Positions 1-6,023 of a stretch of 7,227 nt of DNA are shown piece after piece. Under the pieces are notes generated by a model. That model did not search any database, was not told the origin of the DNA, and worked only from the letters and a program-made list of their open reading frames with translations. A program made the translations under genes and the position numbers. The stretch's first letter is position 1; every line of letters begins with the position of its first letter. Source of the DNA: Nitriliruptoraceae bacterium (GTDB taxonomy: Bacteria; Actinomycetota; Nitriliruptoria; Nitriliruptorales; Nitriliruptoraceae); the NCBI GenBank assembly GCA_007131525.1, contig SLQK01000261.1, positions 1 through 7,227 of the forward strand. Reading direction: 5' to 3'.

Positions 1-320
1 CCGGCGGCAAGCGCATCCACGAGCTCAGGCCCGACATCGACTGGGACAAGGGTCGGGCGATCGAGATGCTGCTCGCGGAGCTCCATGCCGAGGACCGCAT
101 CCCGATCTACGTCGGTGACGACCTCACCGACGAGGACGGCTTCCGAGCCGTGGTCGCCCGTGGTGGGGTCGCGGTCGTCGTCCGCGGCGAGGACGACGAG
201 CGGCCCACCCTGGCCGACGCCGCCCTCGAGGCCCCCGCCGACACCGAGCGCTTCCTGACCGAGCTCGCCGAGCTGACGCAGCAGGCGGGAGCCGACCACG
301 ACGACGGCGGACGCAGATGA
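1..320 (+). CDS. otsB: Trehalose-6-phosphate phosphatase (OtsB), C-terminal part, 5' end outside window
   Basis: The reading frame is open from base 3, and 105 residues are visible; family members are usually about 250 residues, so the N-terminal half, including the HAD nucleophile motif DxDGT, lies off the left edge. The visible part begins with GGKRIHELRPDIDWDKG, matching the conserved ELRP...KG segment of trehalose phosphatases. It continues with the HAD motif IV GDDLTDED at visible residues 38-45, whose acidic residues bind Mg2+. The family hydrolyses trehalose-6-phosphate to trehalose and phosphate in the cytoplasm. The C-terminus ends in a hydrophilic Asp/Gly/Arg tail. The TGA stop overlaps the ATG of the next gene (ATGA), implying translational coupling with the GH65 gene. 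Because the 5' part is missing, an N-terminal fusion, for example to a second HAD domain or to OtsA, cannot be excluded. An internal ATG at 66 is not the true start, since conserved sequence continues upstream of it. Confidence 0.9.
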   Translation, partial: GGKRIHELRPDIDWDKGRAIEMLLAELHAEDRIPIYVGDDLTDEDGFRAVVARGGVAVVVRGEDDERPTLADAALEAPADTERFLTELAELTQQAGADHDDGGRR

Positions 321-2740
321 GCGTGTGGACCCTGACCTACGACGGCTACGACGCCGAGGCGCAGGGGTTGCGTGAGGCGCTCTGCACCCTCGGGAACGGG
401 GTGCTGGGCACCCGCGGCGCGGTGCCGGAGGCCCGAGCGGACGATGTCCACTACCCGGGGACCTACCGGGCGGGCGTCTTCAACCGCCTCACGGACCGCA
501 TCGATGACGTGGCGATCACCAACGAGTCGATGGTGAACCTGCCGAACTGGCTGGTCCTTCTGTTCCGGGTGGACGACGGGCCGTGGTTCGCGCCCGACGC
601 TGCAGACCTCGCCGGGTACCGCACCGAGCTCGACATGCGGCGCGGCATCCTCACCCGACATGTCAGCCTCGTGGTGGACGGTGACCGCCGTTTGCGCGTG
701 ACCCAACGCCGGCTCGTCCACCTCGGCGATCCGCGGCTGGCCGCTCTGGAGAGCACCTTCCTCGCTGAGGGGTTCTCCGGCACGCTCACGGTGCGCTGCG
801 GGATCGACACCGCGGTGCGAAACCGGGGGGTCGAGCGCTACCGCGATCTCTCCGACGAGCACCTCGACGTGCTGTCGACCGAGGAGGTCGACGAGCGGAC
901 CACCCTGGTGGTGGCCAGGACCAACCAGTCCCAGCTGCGGCTGGCCGAGGCGCAGCGCCTCAGGGTGCTGGACGAGGAGGGGGAGGAGCGCTCCGACACA
1001 CCCCGTCGGTGGTTCGAGGAGGACGGGCTGGTCGGCCACGAGCTCGAGCTCCCCCTCGGCGAGGATCGGCCGGTCACGGTCGAGAAGGTGGTGGCGATCG
1101 TCGTCGGTGGCGACCCCGCCATCTCCGAGCCGGCGGAGACCGCGGTGCGCGCCACGGTCCACGCCGACGGCTTCGATGGGCTGCTCGCGAGCCACGTGGC
1201 CAAGTGGGACCAGCTCTGGGACCGGTTCGAGCTGCGGTTCGGCGAGAACGCGGCGGTCCAGAAGGTCCTGAACCTGCACACCTTCCACGCCCTGCAGACG
1301 ATCTCGCACAACACCATCGACCGGGACGTCGGGGCGCCCGCACGGGGACTGCACGGCGAGGCCTACCGGGGCCACATCTTCTGGGACGAGGTGTTCATCC
1401 TCCCCTACCTGAACCTGCGGATGCCGGTCCTGACGAGGTCGTTGCTGCTCTACCGCCACCGACGGCTCGGCGAGGCGCGGGATCGGGCGGCCCGGGCCGG
1501 ACACGCCGGAGCGACCTTCCCGTGGCAGAGCGGCTCCGATGGCCGTGAGGAGTCCCAGCAGCTGCACCTCAACCCGATCTCCGGGGAGTGGAAGCCGGAC
1601 AACTCACGGTTGCAGCACCACATCAACCTCGCCGTGGCCTACAACGTCTGGCAGTACGTGGAGACGACCGCCGACCGGGAGTTCCTGCGCTACTACGGCC
1701 TGGAGCTGCTGGTCGAGGTGACACGGTTCTTCGCCAGCCTCGCCACCTACGACCGCATCGACGACCGGTACCACCTGCGGGGGGTGATGGGGCCGGACGA
1801 GTTCCACGACGGCTACCCCGACCGGGACGAGCCGGGCCTCGACGACAACGCCTACACCAACCTCATGGTGGTGTGGACGATCCAGCGGACCTTCGAGCTG
1901 CTGGAGCTGCTGCCCGATCACGTCCGCCACGACGTCGAGCGGGAGCTCGACCTCGGCCGCTCCGAGCTCGACCACTGGGAGGACCTGACACGCCGGATGT
2001 TCGTCCCCTTCCACGGCGATGGGATCATCAGCCAGTTCGCCGGCTACGAGGAGCTCGAGGAGCTCGACTGGGAGGACTACCGGCAGCGCTACGGGGACAT
2101 CCAGCGCCTCGACCGCATCCTGCACGCCGAGGACGACACGCCCAACCGGTACAAGGTCGCCAAGCAGGCCGACACGTTGATGCTGTTCTACCTGCTGACC
2201 GCCGACGAGCTCGAGCGCATGCTGCAGGGGCTGGGGTACGACTGGACGCCCGATCGCATCCCCGACACGATCGAGTACTACCGGGCGCGGACGTCCCACG
2301 GCTCCACCCTCAGCGCGCTCGCGCACAGCTGGCTGCACGCCCGCTCGGACCGGCGCCGGTCCTGGGCCCTGTTCGAGCAGGCCCTGCGCAGCGACATCGA
2401 CGACATCCAGGGCGGCACCACCCAGGAGGGGATCCACCTCGGTGCCATGACGGGGACCCTGGACCTGGTGCAGCGCGGCTACACCGGATTGGCCGTCGAG
2501 GAGGACGTGCTCCGCTTCGAGCCGACGCTGCCCGAGGAGGTCGAGGAGCTGACCTTCCCGCTCCACTACCGGGGACACCAGCTCCGGGTCCAGCTCGACC
2601 ACGACGGTCTGCGGGTCAGCGCGGCGCCGTCGGACCTGCCAGCCGTCACGATCGGCTTCGATGACCGGCGCGAGGTGCTCCGCAGCGGTGAGACGCTGAC
2701 CTTCGCGATGGATGGGGTCGGAGGTCCCACGTCGTCGTGA
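317..2740 (+). CDS. Glycoside hydrolase family 65 protein, probable disaccharide (trehalose/maltose/kojibiose-type) phosphorylase
   Basis: This 807-residue protein is full length for GH65, where roughly 750-800 is usual. Residues about 1-290 form the N-terminal beta-sandwich (opening with TLTYDGYD and LCTLGNGVLGTRG). The catalytic (alpha/alpha)6 barrel spans about 300-720, followed by a short C-terminal beta-sheet domain. Landmarks are FWDEVF (355-360), the catalytic-acid motif GPDEFH with Glu495, KQAD (616-619), and the phosphate-side loops HGST (661-664) and TTQEGIH (701-707). The HGST loop favours an inverting phosphorylase over a hydrolase. Such enzymes split an alpha-linked disaccharide with phosphate into glucose and beta-glucose-1-phosphate; the exact linkage cannot be read from the sequence. 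The ATG at 317 is chosen because it forms an ATGA overlap with otsB and conserved GH65 sequence starts within ten residues; the only upstream purine-rich tract is weak, fitting translational coupling. The otsB neighbour suggests trehalose as substrate (inference). No signal peptide is seen, so it is probably cytoplasmic. Confidence 0.92.
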   Translation: MSVWTLTYDGYDAEAQGLREALCTLGNGVLGTRGAVPEARADDVHYPGTYRAGVFNRLTDRIDDVAITNESMVNLPNWLVLLFRVDDGPWFAPDAADLAGYRTELDMRRGILTRHVSLVVDGDRRLRVTQRRLVHLGDPRLAALESTFLAEGFSGTLTVRCGIDTAVRNRGVERYRDLSDEHLDVLSTEEVDERTTLVVARTNQSQLRLAEAQRLRVLDEEGEERSDTPRRWFEEDGLVGHELELPLGEDRPVTVEKVVAIVVGGDPAISEPAETAVRATVHADGFDGLLASHVAKWDQLWDRFELRFGENAAVQKVLNLHTFHALQTISHNTIDRDVGAPARGLHGEAYRGHIFWDEVFILPYLNLRMPVLTRSLLLYRHRRLGEARDRAARAGHAGATFPWQSGSDGREESQQLHLNPISGEWKPDNSRLQHHINLAVAYNVWQYVETTADREFLRYYGLELLVEVTRFFASLATYDRIDDRYHLRGVMGPDEFHDGYPDRDEPGLDDNAYTNLMVVWTIQRTFELLELLPDHVRHDVERELDLGRSELDHWEDLTRRMFVPFHGDGIISQFAGYEELEELDWEDYRQRYGDIQRLDRILHAEDDTPNRYKVAKQADTLMLFYLLTADELERMLQGLGYDWTPDRIPDTIEYYRARTSHGSTLSALAHSWLHARSDRRRSWALFEQALRSDIDDIQGGTTQEGIHLGAMTGTLDLVQRGYTGLAVEEDVLRFEPTLPEEVEELTFPLHYRGHQLRVQLDHDGLRVSAAPSDLPAVTIGFDDRREVLRSGETLTFAMDGVGGPTSS

Positions 2741-2755
2741 GGTGCCCTGGTCACG
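2736..2755. terminator. Small inverted repeat across the convergent stop codons
   Basis: CGTGA at 2736-2740 and TCACG at 2751-2755 are perfect complements separated by 10 bases. Each arm contains the TGA stop of one of the two convergent genes. A 5-bp stem with no T-run is a weak terminator at best; it is listed because only 10 bp separate the genes and no other termination signal fits between them. Confidence 0.2.
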
Positions 2756-4136
2756 TCCGGTGGGCGACCTCGCGGACCTCGGCGAGCAGCGCGTCGACGG
2801 CTGCAGCGTCGTCGGCCTCCACGTTGAGCCGCAGCACCGCCTCGGTGTTGCTCGGACGCAGGCTGAACCAGCCCTCGCCGGTGTCGATCAGCAGCCCGTC
2901 CTCCTCGTCGACGGGTCCCCGTCCGGCGAAGTGCGCGCGGACACGGTCCACCGCGGCTGCGGTGTCGGCCACCTCGACGTCGTGCTCTCCCGACGCGGCG
3001 TACCGGTCGTAGGGGGCCACCACCTCGGACAGCGGGCGGCCGGCCTCGGCGACCGCCTCGAGCAGGACGAGCGCCGCGATCACCCCCGAGTCGGCCCGGT
3101 GGTTGTCGCGGAAGTAGTGGTGCCCCGAGTGCTCCACGGCGTAGATCGCCCCCGTCTGGGCCATCCGCTCCTTGATGAAGGAGTGGCCGACCCGGGTGCG
3201 CACGGCGACCCCGCCGGCGGCCTCGATGGTCTCGGGCACGGTGCGCGAGCAGACCAGGTTGTAGAGCACGGTCGCGCCGGGGTCGCGCTGGAGCAGCCGG
3301 TCGGCGACCACCGCGCCGATCAGCGACGACGGGACGACCCGGCCGTTCTCGTCGACGGCGAAGACCCGGTCGGCGTCGCCGTCGAAGGCCAGGCCCAGCG
3401 CGTGGCCGCCCGCGCGGACCGCAGCCTGCAGGTCGCGCAGGTTCGCCGCGTCCAGCGGGTTGGCGGGATGGTTCGGGAAGCTGCCGTCGAGCTCGAAGAA
3501 CAGGGGCTCGGTCACGATCGGGGTGCCGGCGACCACCGCCGGCCACACGTACCCCGCCATGCCGTTGCCCGCGTCCACGGCCACCGAGACCTCGGTGAGG
3601 ACATCGAGGTCGACGAAGCTGCGGACGTGGGCCGCGAAGCGCTCCAGGAGATCGAGGTGGCTGCGGGTGCCGCGTGACGAGGTTGGCTCCGCGTCCGGGG
3701 CTGAGCCGGCGGCCAGCACCTCAGCGGCCACGTCGCGCACGGCCCCGAGCCCGCTGGCGATCGAGACCGGGACGGCGCCGGCGCGGGTCAGCTTCATGCC
3801 GTTGTAGCTGGCCGGGTTGTGGCTGGCGGTGAACATCGCCGACGGCAACCCGAGCTCACCCGAGGCGTAGGTGACCAGGTCGGTCGAGGCGAGACCGACG
3901 TCGATGACGTCGTGGCCCTGTGAGGTGACGCCATCGACGAAGGCGTCGAGGAGCCAGGGGGAGGACAGCCGCATGTCCCGGCCCACCACCACCGCCTGCC
4001 CGTCATCGGCCAGCACCGAGGCCACCGCCACGCCCAAGGCCCGGGCCACCTCGGCGTCCAGTTCGACGTCGACCAGTCCGCGGACGTCGTAGGCCTTGAC
4101 GATGCGGTCGAGGACGTGAGGTCCGGGTGGTGGCAC
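2751..4136 (-). CDS. manB: Phosphomannomutase/phosphoglucomutase (alpha-D-phosphohexomutase family)
   Basis: The 461-residue product has all four signature regions of the alpha-phosphohexomutase superfamily, in order. These are the phosphoserine loop TASHNP (catalytic Ser105), the Mg2+ loop DGDADR (252-257), the sugar-recognition motif EHSGHH (335-340), and the phosphate-binding loop RPSNTE (427-432). The enzyme interconverts mannose-6-P and mannose-1-P and/or glucose-6-P and glucose-1-P in the cytoplasm. The EHSGHH motif fits dual PMM/PGM enzymes better than phosphoglucosamine mutases, though true preference needs assay. The start is a GTG preceded by GGAGGAG with 6-nt spacing, and the protein begins with the expected family opening (IVKAYDVRG). 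It converges on the GH65 gene with 10 bp between stops and diverges from a sugar-nucleotidyltransferase gene, which supports a role in making hexose-1-phosphate for that enzyme. The symbol is by family analogy; actinobacterial naming varies. Confidence 0.93.
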   Translation of the reverse strand: MPPPGPHVLDRIVKAYDVRGLVDVELDAEVARALGVAVASVLADDGQAVVVGRDMRLSSPWLLDAFVDGVTSQGHDVIDVGLASTDLVTYASGELGLPSAMFTASHNPASYNGMKLTRAGAVPVSIASGLGAVRDVAAEVLAAGSAPDAEPTSSRGTRSHLDLLERFAAHVRSFVDLDVLTEVSVAVDAGNGMAGYVWPAVVAGTPIVTEPLFFELDGSFPNHPANPLDAANLRDLQAAVRAGGHALGLAFDGDADRVFAVDENGRVVPSSLIGAVVADRLLQRDPGATVLYNLVCSRTVPETIEAAGGVAVRTRVGHSFIKERMAQTGAIYAVEHSGHHYFRDNHRADSGVIAALVLLEAVAEAGRPLSEVVAPYDRYAASGEHDVEVADTAAAVDRVRAHFAGRGPVDEEDGLLIDTGEGWFSLRPSNTEAVLRLNVEADDAAAVDALLAEVREVAHRT

Positions 4137-4142
4137 AGGGGG

Positions 4143-4149
4143 CTCCTCC
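4143..4149 (-). promoter_or_regulatory. Ribosome binding site of the phosphomannomutase gene
   Basis: The - strand reads GGAGGAG ending 6 nt before the GTG start codon at 4136-4134. This is a near-perfect anti-Shine-Dalgarno match and decides the GTG start. Confidence 0.8.
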
Positions 4150-4266
4150 GCGGGATGCGGTCGCGAACTCTACCGGTGGCGCAGGGCTCCTAGCATGGCA
4201 TCCTGGGGCGGTGCGTTCGTCCGCTGGCGGTGGCAGTGGACCGTTCGGTCGCGTTGGGACACGAGC

Positions 4267-4275
4267 AGGGAGAGG
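4267..4275 (+). promoter_or_regulatory. Ribosome binding site of the nucleotidyltransferase gene
   Basis: AGGGAGAGG lies just upstream of the GTG at 4280, with its GGGAG core 7 nt away. It favours this GTG over the upstream in-frame GTG near 4127, which would overlap the divergent mutase gene and add a non-conserved Gly/Arg-rich leader, and over the ATG at 4301 inside the conserved N-terminal strand. Confidence 0.7.
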
Positions 4276-4279
4276 CAGC

Positions 4280-5377
4280 GTGGGTGACGTCCGGGAGGCG
4301 ATGATCGTGGCTGGGGGAGCCGGCACGCGACTGCGCCCACTGACCGATACGACCCCGAAGCCGCTGCTGCCCTTCTGCGGCGAGCCCTTCCTCGCCGGCG
4401 TGCTGGTCCGGCTGGCGGCGGCGGGGGTGCGCCGCGTCTGGCTGGTCGTCGGCTCGGACCCGTCCCCCTTCCGCGTCCTGGAGCCCGTCGCCCGCGCCCA
4501 TGGCATGCGGTTGGAGGCCGTCCCCGAGCCGGAGCCGCTCGACACGGCCGGGGGTGTGCGGTCGGTGATCGAACGCTGCGCGGGCAGCGTGTTCGTGCTG
4601 AACGGCGACGTGCTCACCGATGTCGACTTCGGCGCGGTCGGTCGCAGCCACGTCGCAGCCGGTGCGGATGCCACGCTGGTCCTCACCCGGGTCGAGGACA
4701 CCTCCACCTTCGGGGTGTGCGTGCTCGACGGCGAGCGGATCACGGGGTTCGTCGAGAAGCCACCCCCGGGGACGCTGCCCGGGCAGGATGCGGTGAACGC
4801 CGGGACCTACGTGCTGGAGCCGGCGGCGCTGGCGCGGTTCCCGGTCGGTCGGCTGTCCTTCGAGCGCCGGGTGTTCCCGGACCTGGTGGCCGCAGGCGCG
4901 CTGGTCCGCGGTGTGGTCAGCGACGCCGCGTGGGCGGACCTCGGCACCCCCGAGCGCTACCTGGAGGGCCATCGGCTCGCCCTGTCCGGGGCCCTCACCT
5001 GGCCGACGCTAGCGGCGCTGCCCGCGGACGAGGACGGCGTCCACCGAGGTGCTGATGTCGAGGTGGCGCCCGGCGCGAGCGTGCTGGGGCCGGCCCTCCT
5101 CGCGGCGGGCGTGACGATCAGCGACGGCGCGCAGGTCGGACCGGACGTCGTGCTCGGTCCTGGGTGTCGGATCGCTGCCGGCGCCACCGTGACCGACAGC
5201 GTCCTGGGGGCCGGCACCGTGGTCGGCGAGGGGGCGAGGGTGGACGGGTTGGTCACCGGCGCAGCTGCTGAGGTCGCGGCCGCCGCCGTCGTCACCGGCC
5301 CGGCGGTGCTCGGTGACGGTGCCCTCGCGCCGGCCGGGGCCCCGCTCGAGGCCGGGACACGGATCCCTGCGCCCTGA
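4280..5377 (+). CDS. Sugar-1-phosphate nucleotidyltransferase with C-terminal left-handed beta-helix; probable mannose-1-phosphate guanylyltransferase
   Basis: The 365-residue product starts at a GTG with a good ribosome site. The N-terminal nucleotidyltransferase domain (about 7-235) shows the nucleotide-binding loop AGGAGTRLRPLT with PKPLLP (11-31), the metal-site segment LNGD (107-110), FVEKP (157-161), NAG (173-175) and WADLGTPERYLEG (218-230). Residues about 255-355 carry hexapeptide-like repeats ([VLI]G.G.. patterns) typical of a left-handed beta-helix, becoming Ala/Val-rich and irregular near the end. The family condenses a sugar-1-phosphate with an NTP to give an NDP-sugar and pyrophosphate. 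The overall layout resembles actinobacterial GDP-mannose pyrophosphorylases such as M. tuberculosis Rv3264c, and the divergent phosphomannomutase supports GDP-mannose as product. A glucose-1-phosphate thymidylyl- or uridylyltransferase role remains possible because base specificity cannot be read by eye. GDP-mannose would serve mannosylated glycolipids, glycoproteins or polysaccharides. Confidence 0.88.
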   Translation: MGDVREAMIVAGGAGTRLRPLTDTTPKPLLPFCGEPFLAGVLVRLAAAGVRRVWLVVGSDPSPFRVLEPVARAHGMRLEAVPEPEPLDTAGGVRSVIERCAGSVFVLNGDVLTDVDFGAVGRSHVAAGADATLVLTRVEDTSTFGVCVLDGERITGFVEKPPPGTLPGQDAVNAGTYVLEPAALARFPVGRLSFERRVFPDLVAAGALVRGVVSDAAWADLGTPERYLEGHRLALSGALTWPTLAALPADEDGVHRGADVEVAPGASVLGPALLAAGVTISDGAQVGPDVVLGPGCRIAAGATVTDSVLGAGTVVGEGARVDGLVTGAAAEVAAAAVVTGPAVLGDGALAPAGAPLEAGTRIPAP

Positions 5378-5380
5378 GCG

Positions 5381-5398
5381 CGGCACGGCCGGCTGCCG
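5381..5398. terminator. GC-rich stem-loop between convergent nucleotidyltransferase and cupin genes
   Basis: CGGCA (5381-5385) pairs with TGCCG (5394-5398) around an 8-base loop, starting 4 bases after the nucleotidyltransferase stop and lying in the 37-bp gap before the stop of the convergent cupin gene. There is no T-run, so it would act as a U-less terminator, possibly in both directions. A stem this short is common by chance at this GC content. Confidence 0.3.
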
Positions 5399-5414
5399 GG
5401 GACGACGGCGTCGG

Positions 5415-5924
5415 TCAGTCGAGGGGTGCCGGGGGTGGGCCGAGGATCTGGATGCCGTGCTCGCCGCAGACCTCGGCGACATGACCCGGATCGATCGGGC
5501 CCGGCTCGGGCAGCGTGGGCGATGGGGTCGGGACCCCGAGGGCCGTGACCATCAGGTCGAACCTCGGCGCCTGCGCCCGTGAGCCGGTGACGCAGACGAA
5601 GGTGGCGGTCTCGGAGTGCACCTGGAAGGTGTGGGGGATGCCGTGGGGGAGGAAGGCGATCCCGCCCTCACCCGTGAGCAGGCGGTCGTCGCCGCAGTGG
5701 AAGGCGACCTCGCCGGACAGGACCACGAAGAGCTCGTCCTCGTCGTCGTGGCGGTGCAGCGGGGGCCCGAGCCCTCGGGGCGCGGCGAACTCGACGACGC
5801 TGAGGGCTCCGTCCGCACCGCCGCGGACCTTGACGGTCGCGAGGTGGTTCAGGAAGTGGAGGTGCTGTCCCGAGCCGGGTGCGATGACCTCTGGGCCTCG
5901 GGCGGGGGTGGTGGTCGTGGACAT
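5415..5924 (-). CDS. Single-domain cupin protein (quercetin-dioxygenase-like cupin fold), function unknown
   Basis: With the ATG at 5924 the protein has 169 residues. Cupin motif 1 is complete: PPLHRHDDEDELFVVLSG fits G(X)5HXH(X)4E(X)6G, giving metal ligands His57, His59 and Glu64. Motif 2, GGIAFLPHGIPH, supplies the fourth ligand His98. The intact 3-His/1-Glu set suggests a metal-binding beta-barrel, either a small dioxygenase or isomerase-type enzyme or a binding protein; the substrate is unknown. The C-terminal third, after the barrel, is rich in proline and contains no further recognised motif. An in-frame GTG at 5945 would add MPGSLPP; neither start has a well-spaced ribosome site, and ATG is preferred because the extra residues look non-conserved. 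The gene lies 99 bp downstream of a hydrolase-SARP fusion gene on the same strand, which could be its regulator or share its pathway. No signal peptide or membrane segment is visible. Confidence 0.85.
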   Translation of the reverse strand: MSTTTTPARGPEVIAPGSGQHLHFLNHLATVKVRGGADGALSVVEFAAPRGLGPPLHRHDDEDELFVVLSGEVAFHCGDDRLLTGEGGIAFLPHGIPHTFQVHSETATFVCVTGSRAQAPRFDLMVTALGVPTPSPTLPEPGPIDPGHVAEVCGEHGIQILGPPPAPLD

Positions 5925-5927
5925 GGG

Positions 5928-5964
5928 CGGAAGGCTGCCCGGCACCCCTTCAGGGAACCTTCCG
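5928..5964. repeat. Inverted repeat CGGAAGG-N23-CCTTCCG next to the cupin start codon
   Basis: CGGAAGG at 5928-5934 and CCTTCCG at 5958-5964 are perfect 7-bp complements with arm centres 30 bp apart, close to three helical turns. The proximal arm lies 3 bp upstream of the cupin ATG. Between them is a smaller palindrome-like element, CCCTTCAGGG (5946-5955). It could be an operator for a dimeric regulator or an mRNA hairpin occluding the start; if the GTG at 5945 is the true start, one arm lies in coding sequence. Function is inferred only from position. Confidence 0.4.
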
Positions 5965-5992
5965 ACCCCGCCGCGGCTCGAGGTGGTCGACG

Positions 5993-6014
5993 CGCCGGGG
6001 ACCGGGGCCCGGCG
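5993..6014 (-). terminator. 7-bp GC stem-loop just after the hydrolase-SARP gene
   Basis: CGCCGGG (5993-5999) and CCCGGCG (6008-6014) form a perfect all-G/C 7-bp stem with an 8-base loop, starting 9 bases beyond the regulator stop codon on the - strand. No T-run follows, as is common for actinobacterial terminators. It may end or attenuate transcription between the regulator and cupin genes, so the cupin may have its own promoter. Confidence 0.45.
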
Positions 6015-6023
6015 GTGGACCTG

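Larger units (their letters stand above)
4137..4279. promoter_or_regulatory. Shared divergent upstream region of the mutase and nucleotidyltransferase genes
   Basis: These 143 bases separate two divergent start codons and must hold promoters for both, unless one is leaderless. On the - strand, TAGAGT (complement of 4167-4172) has the TANNNT form of an actinobacterial -10 box and would give a short leader before the mutase ribosome site; no good -35 box lies 17-18 bases upstream. On the + strand, TAGCAT (4191-4196) is a similar candidate, also without a convincing -35. The region is as GC-rich as the genes, so both box assignments are tentative; only the presence of promoters is well supported, by gene orientation. 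Confidence 0.45.

Noticed and set aside
317..320. Frameshift that would have broken an otsB-GH65 fusion
   Set aside because: The junction is a standard ATGA stop-start overlap, and the OtsB tail ends in non-conserved sequence, so separate coupled genes are the simpler reading.
107..1567. Long - strand open frame antisense to otsB and GH65 (486 codons)
   Set aside because: It lies opposite two clear family genes, shows no recognisable motif, and long antisense frames are expected at this GC content.
1604..2602. Long - strand open frame antisense to the GH65 catalytic domain
   Set aside because: Val/Leu/Glu-rich shadow translation in a frame opposite conserved GH65 motifs; no independent support.
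2566..3546. Arg/Gly/Pro-rich - strand frame overlapping the mutase gene
   Set aside because: Different frame from the mutase on the same strand, covering its metal and sugar motifs; composition is typical of an out-of-frame GC-rich translation.
2712..3677. + strand open frame antisense to the mutase
   Set aside because: Opposite all conserved mutase motifs; no domain recognised.
4127..4279. N-terminal extension of the nucleotidyltransferase from an upstream in-frame start
   Set aside because: It would overlap the divergent mutase start, has no ribosome site as good as that before 4280, and encodes a non-conserved Gly/Ala/Arg leader.
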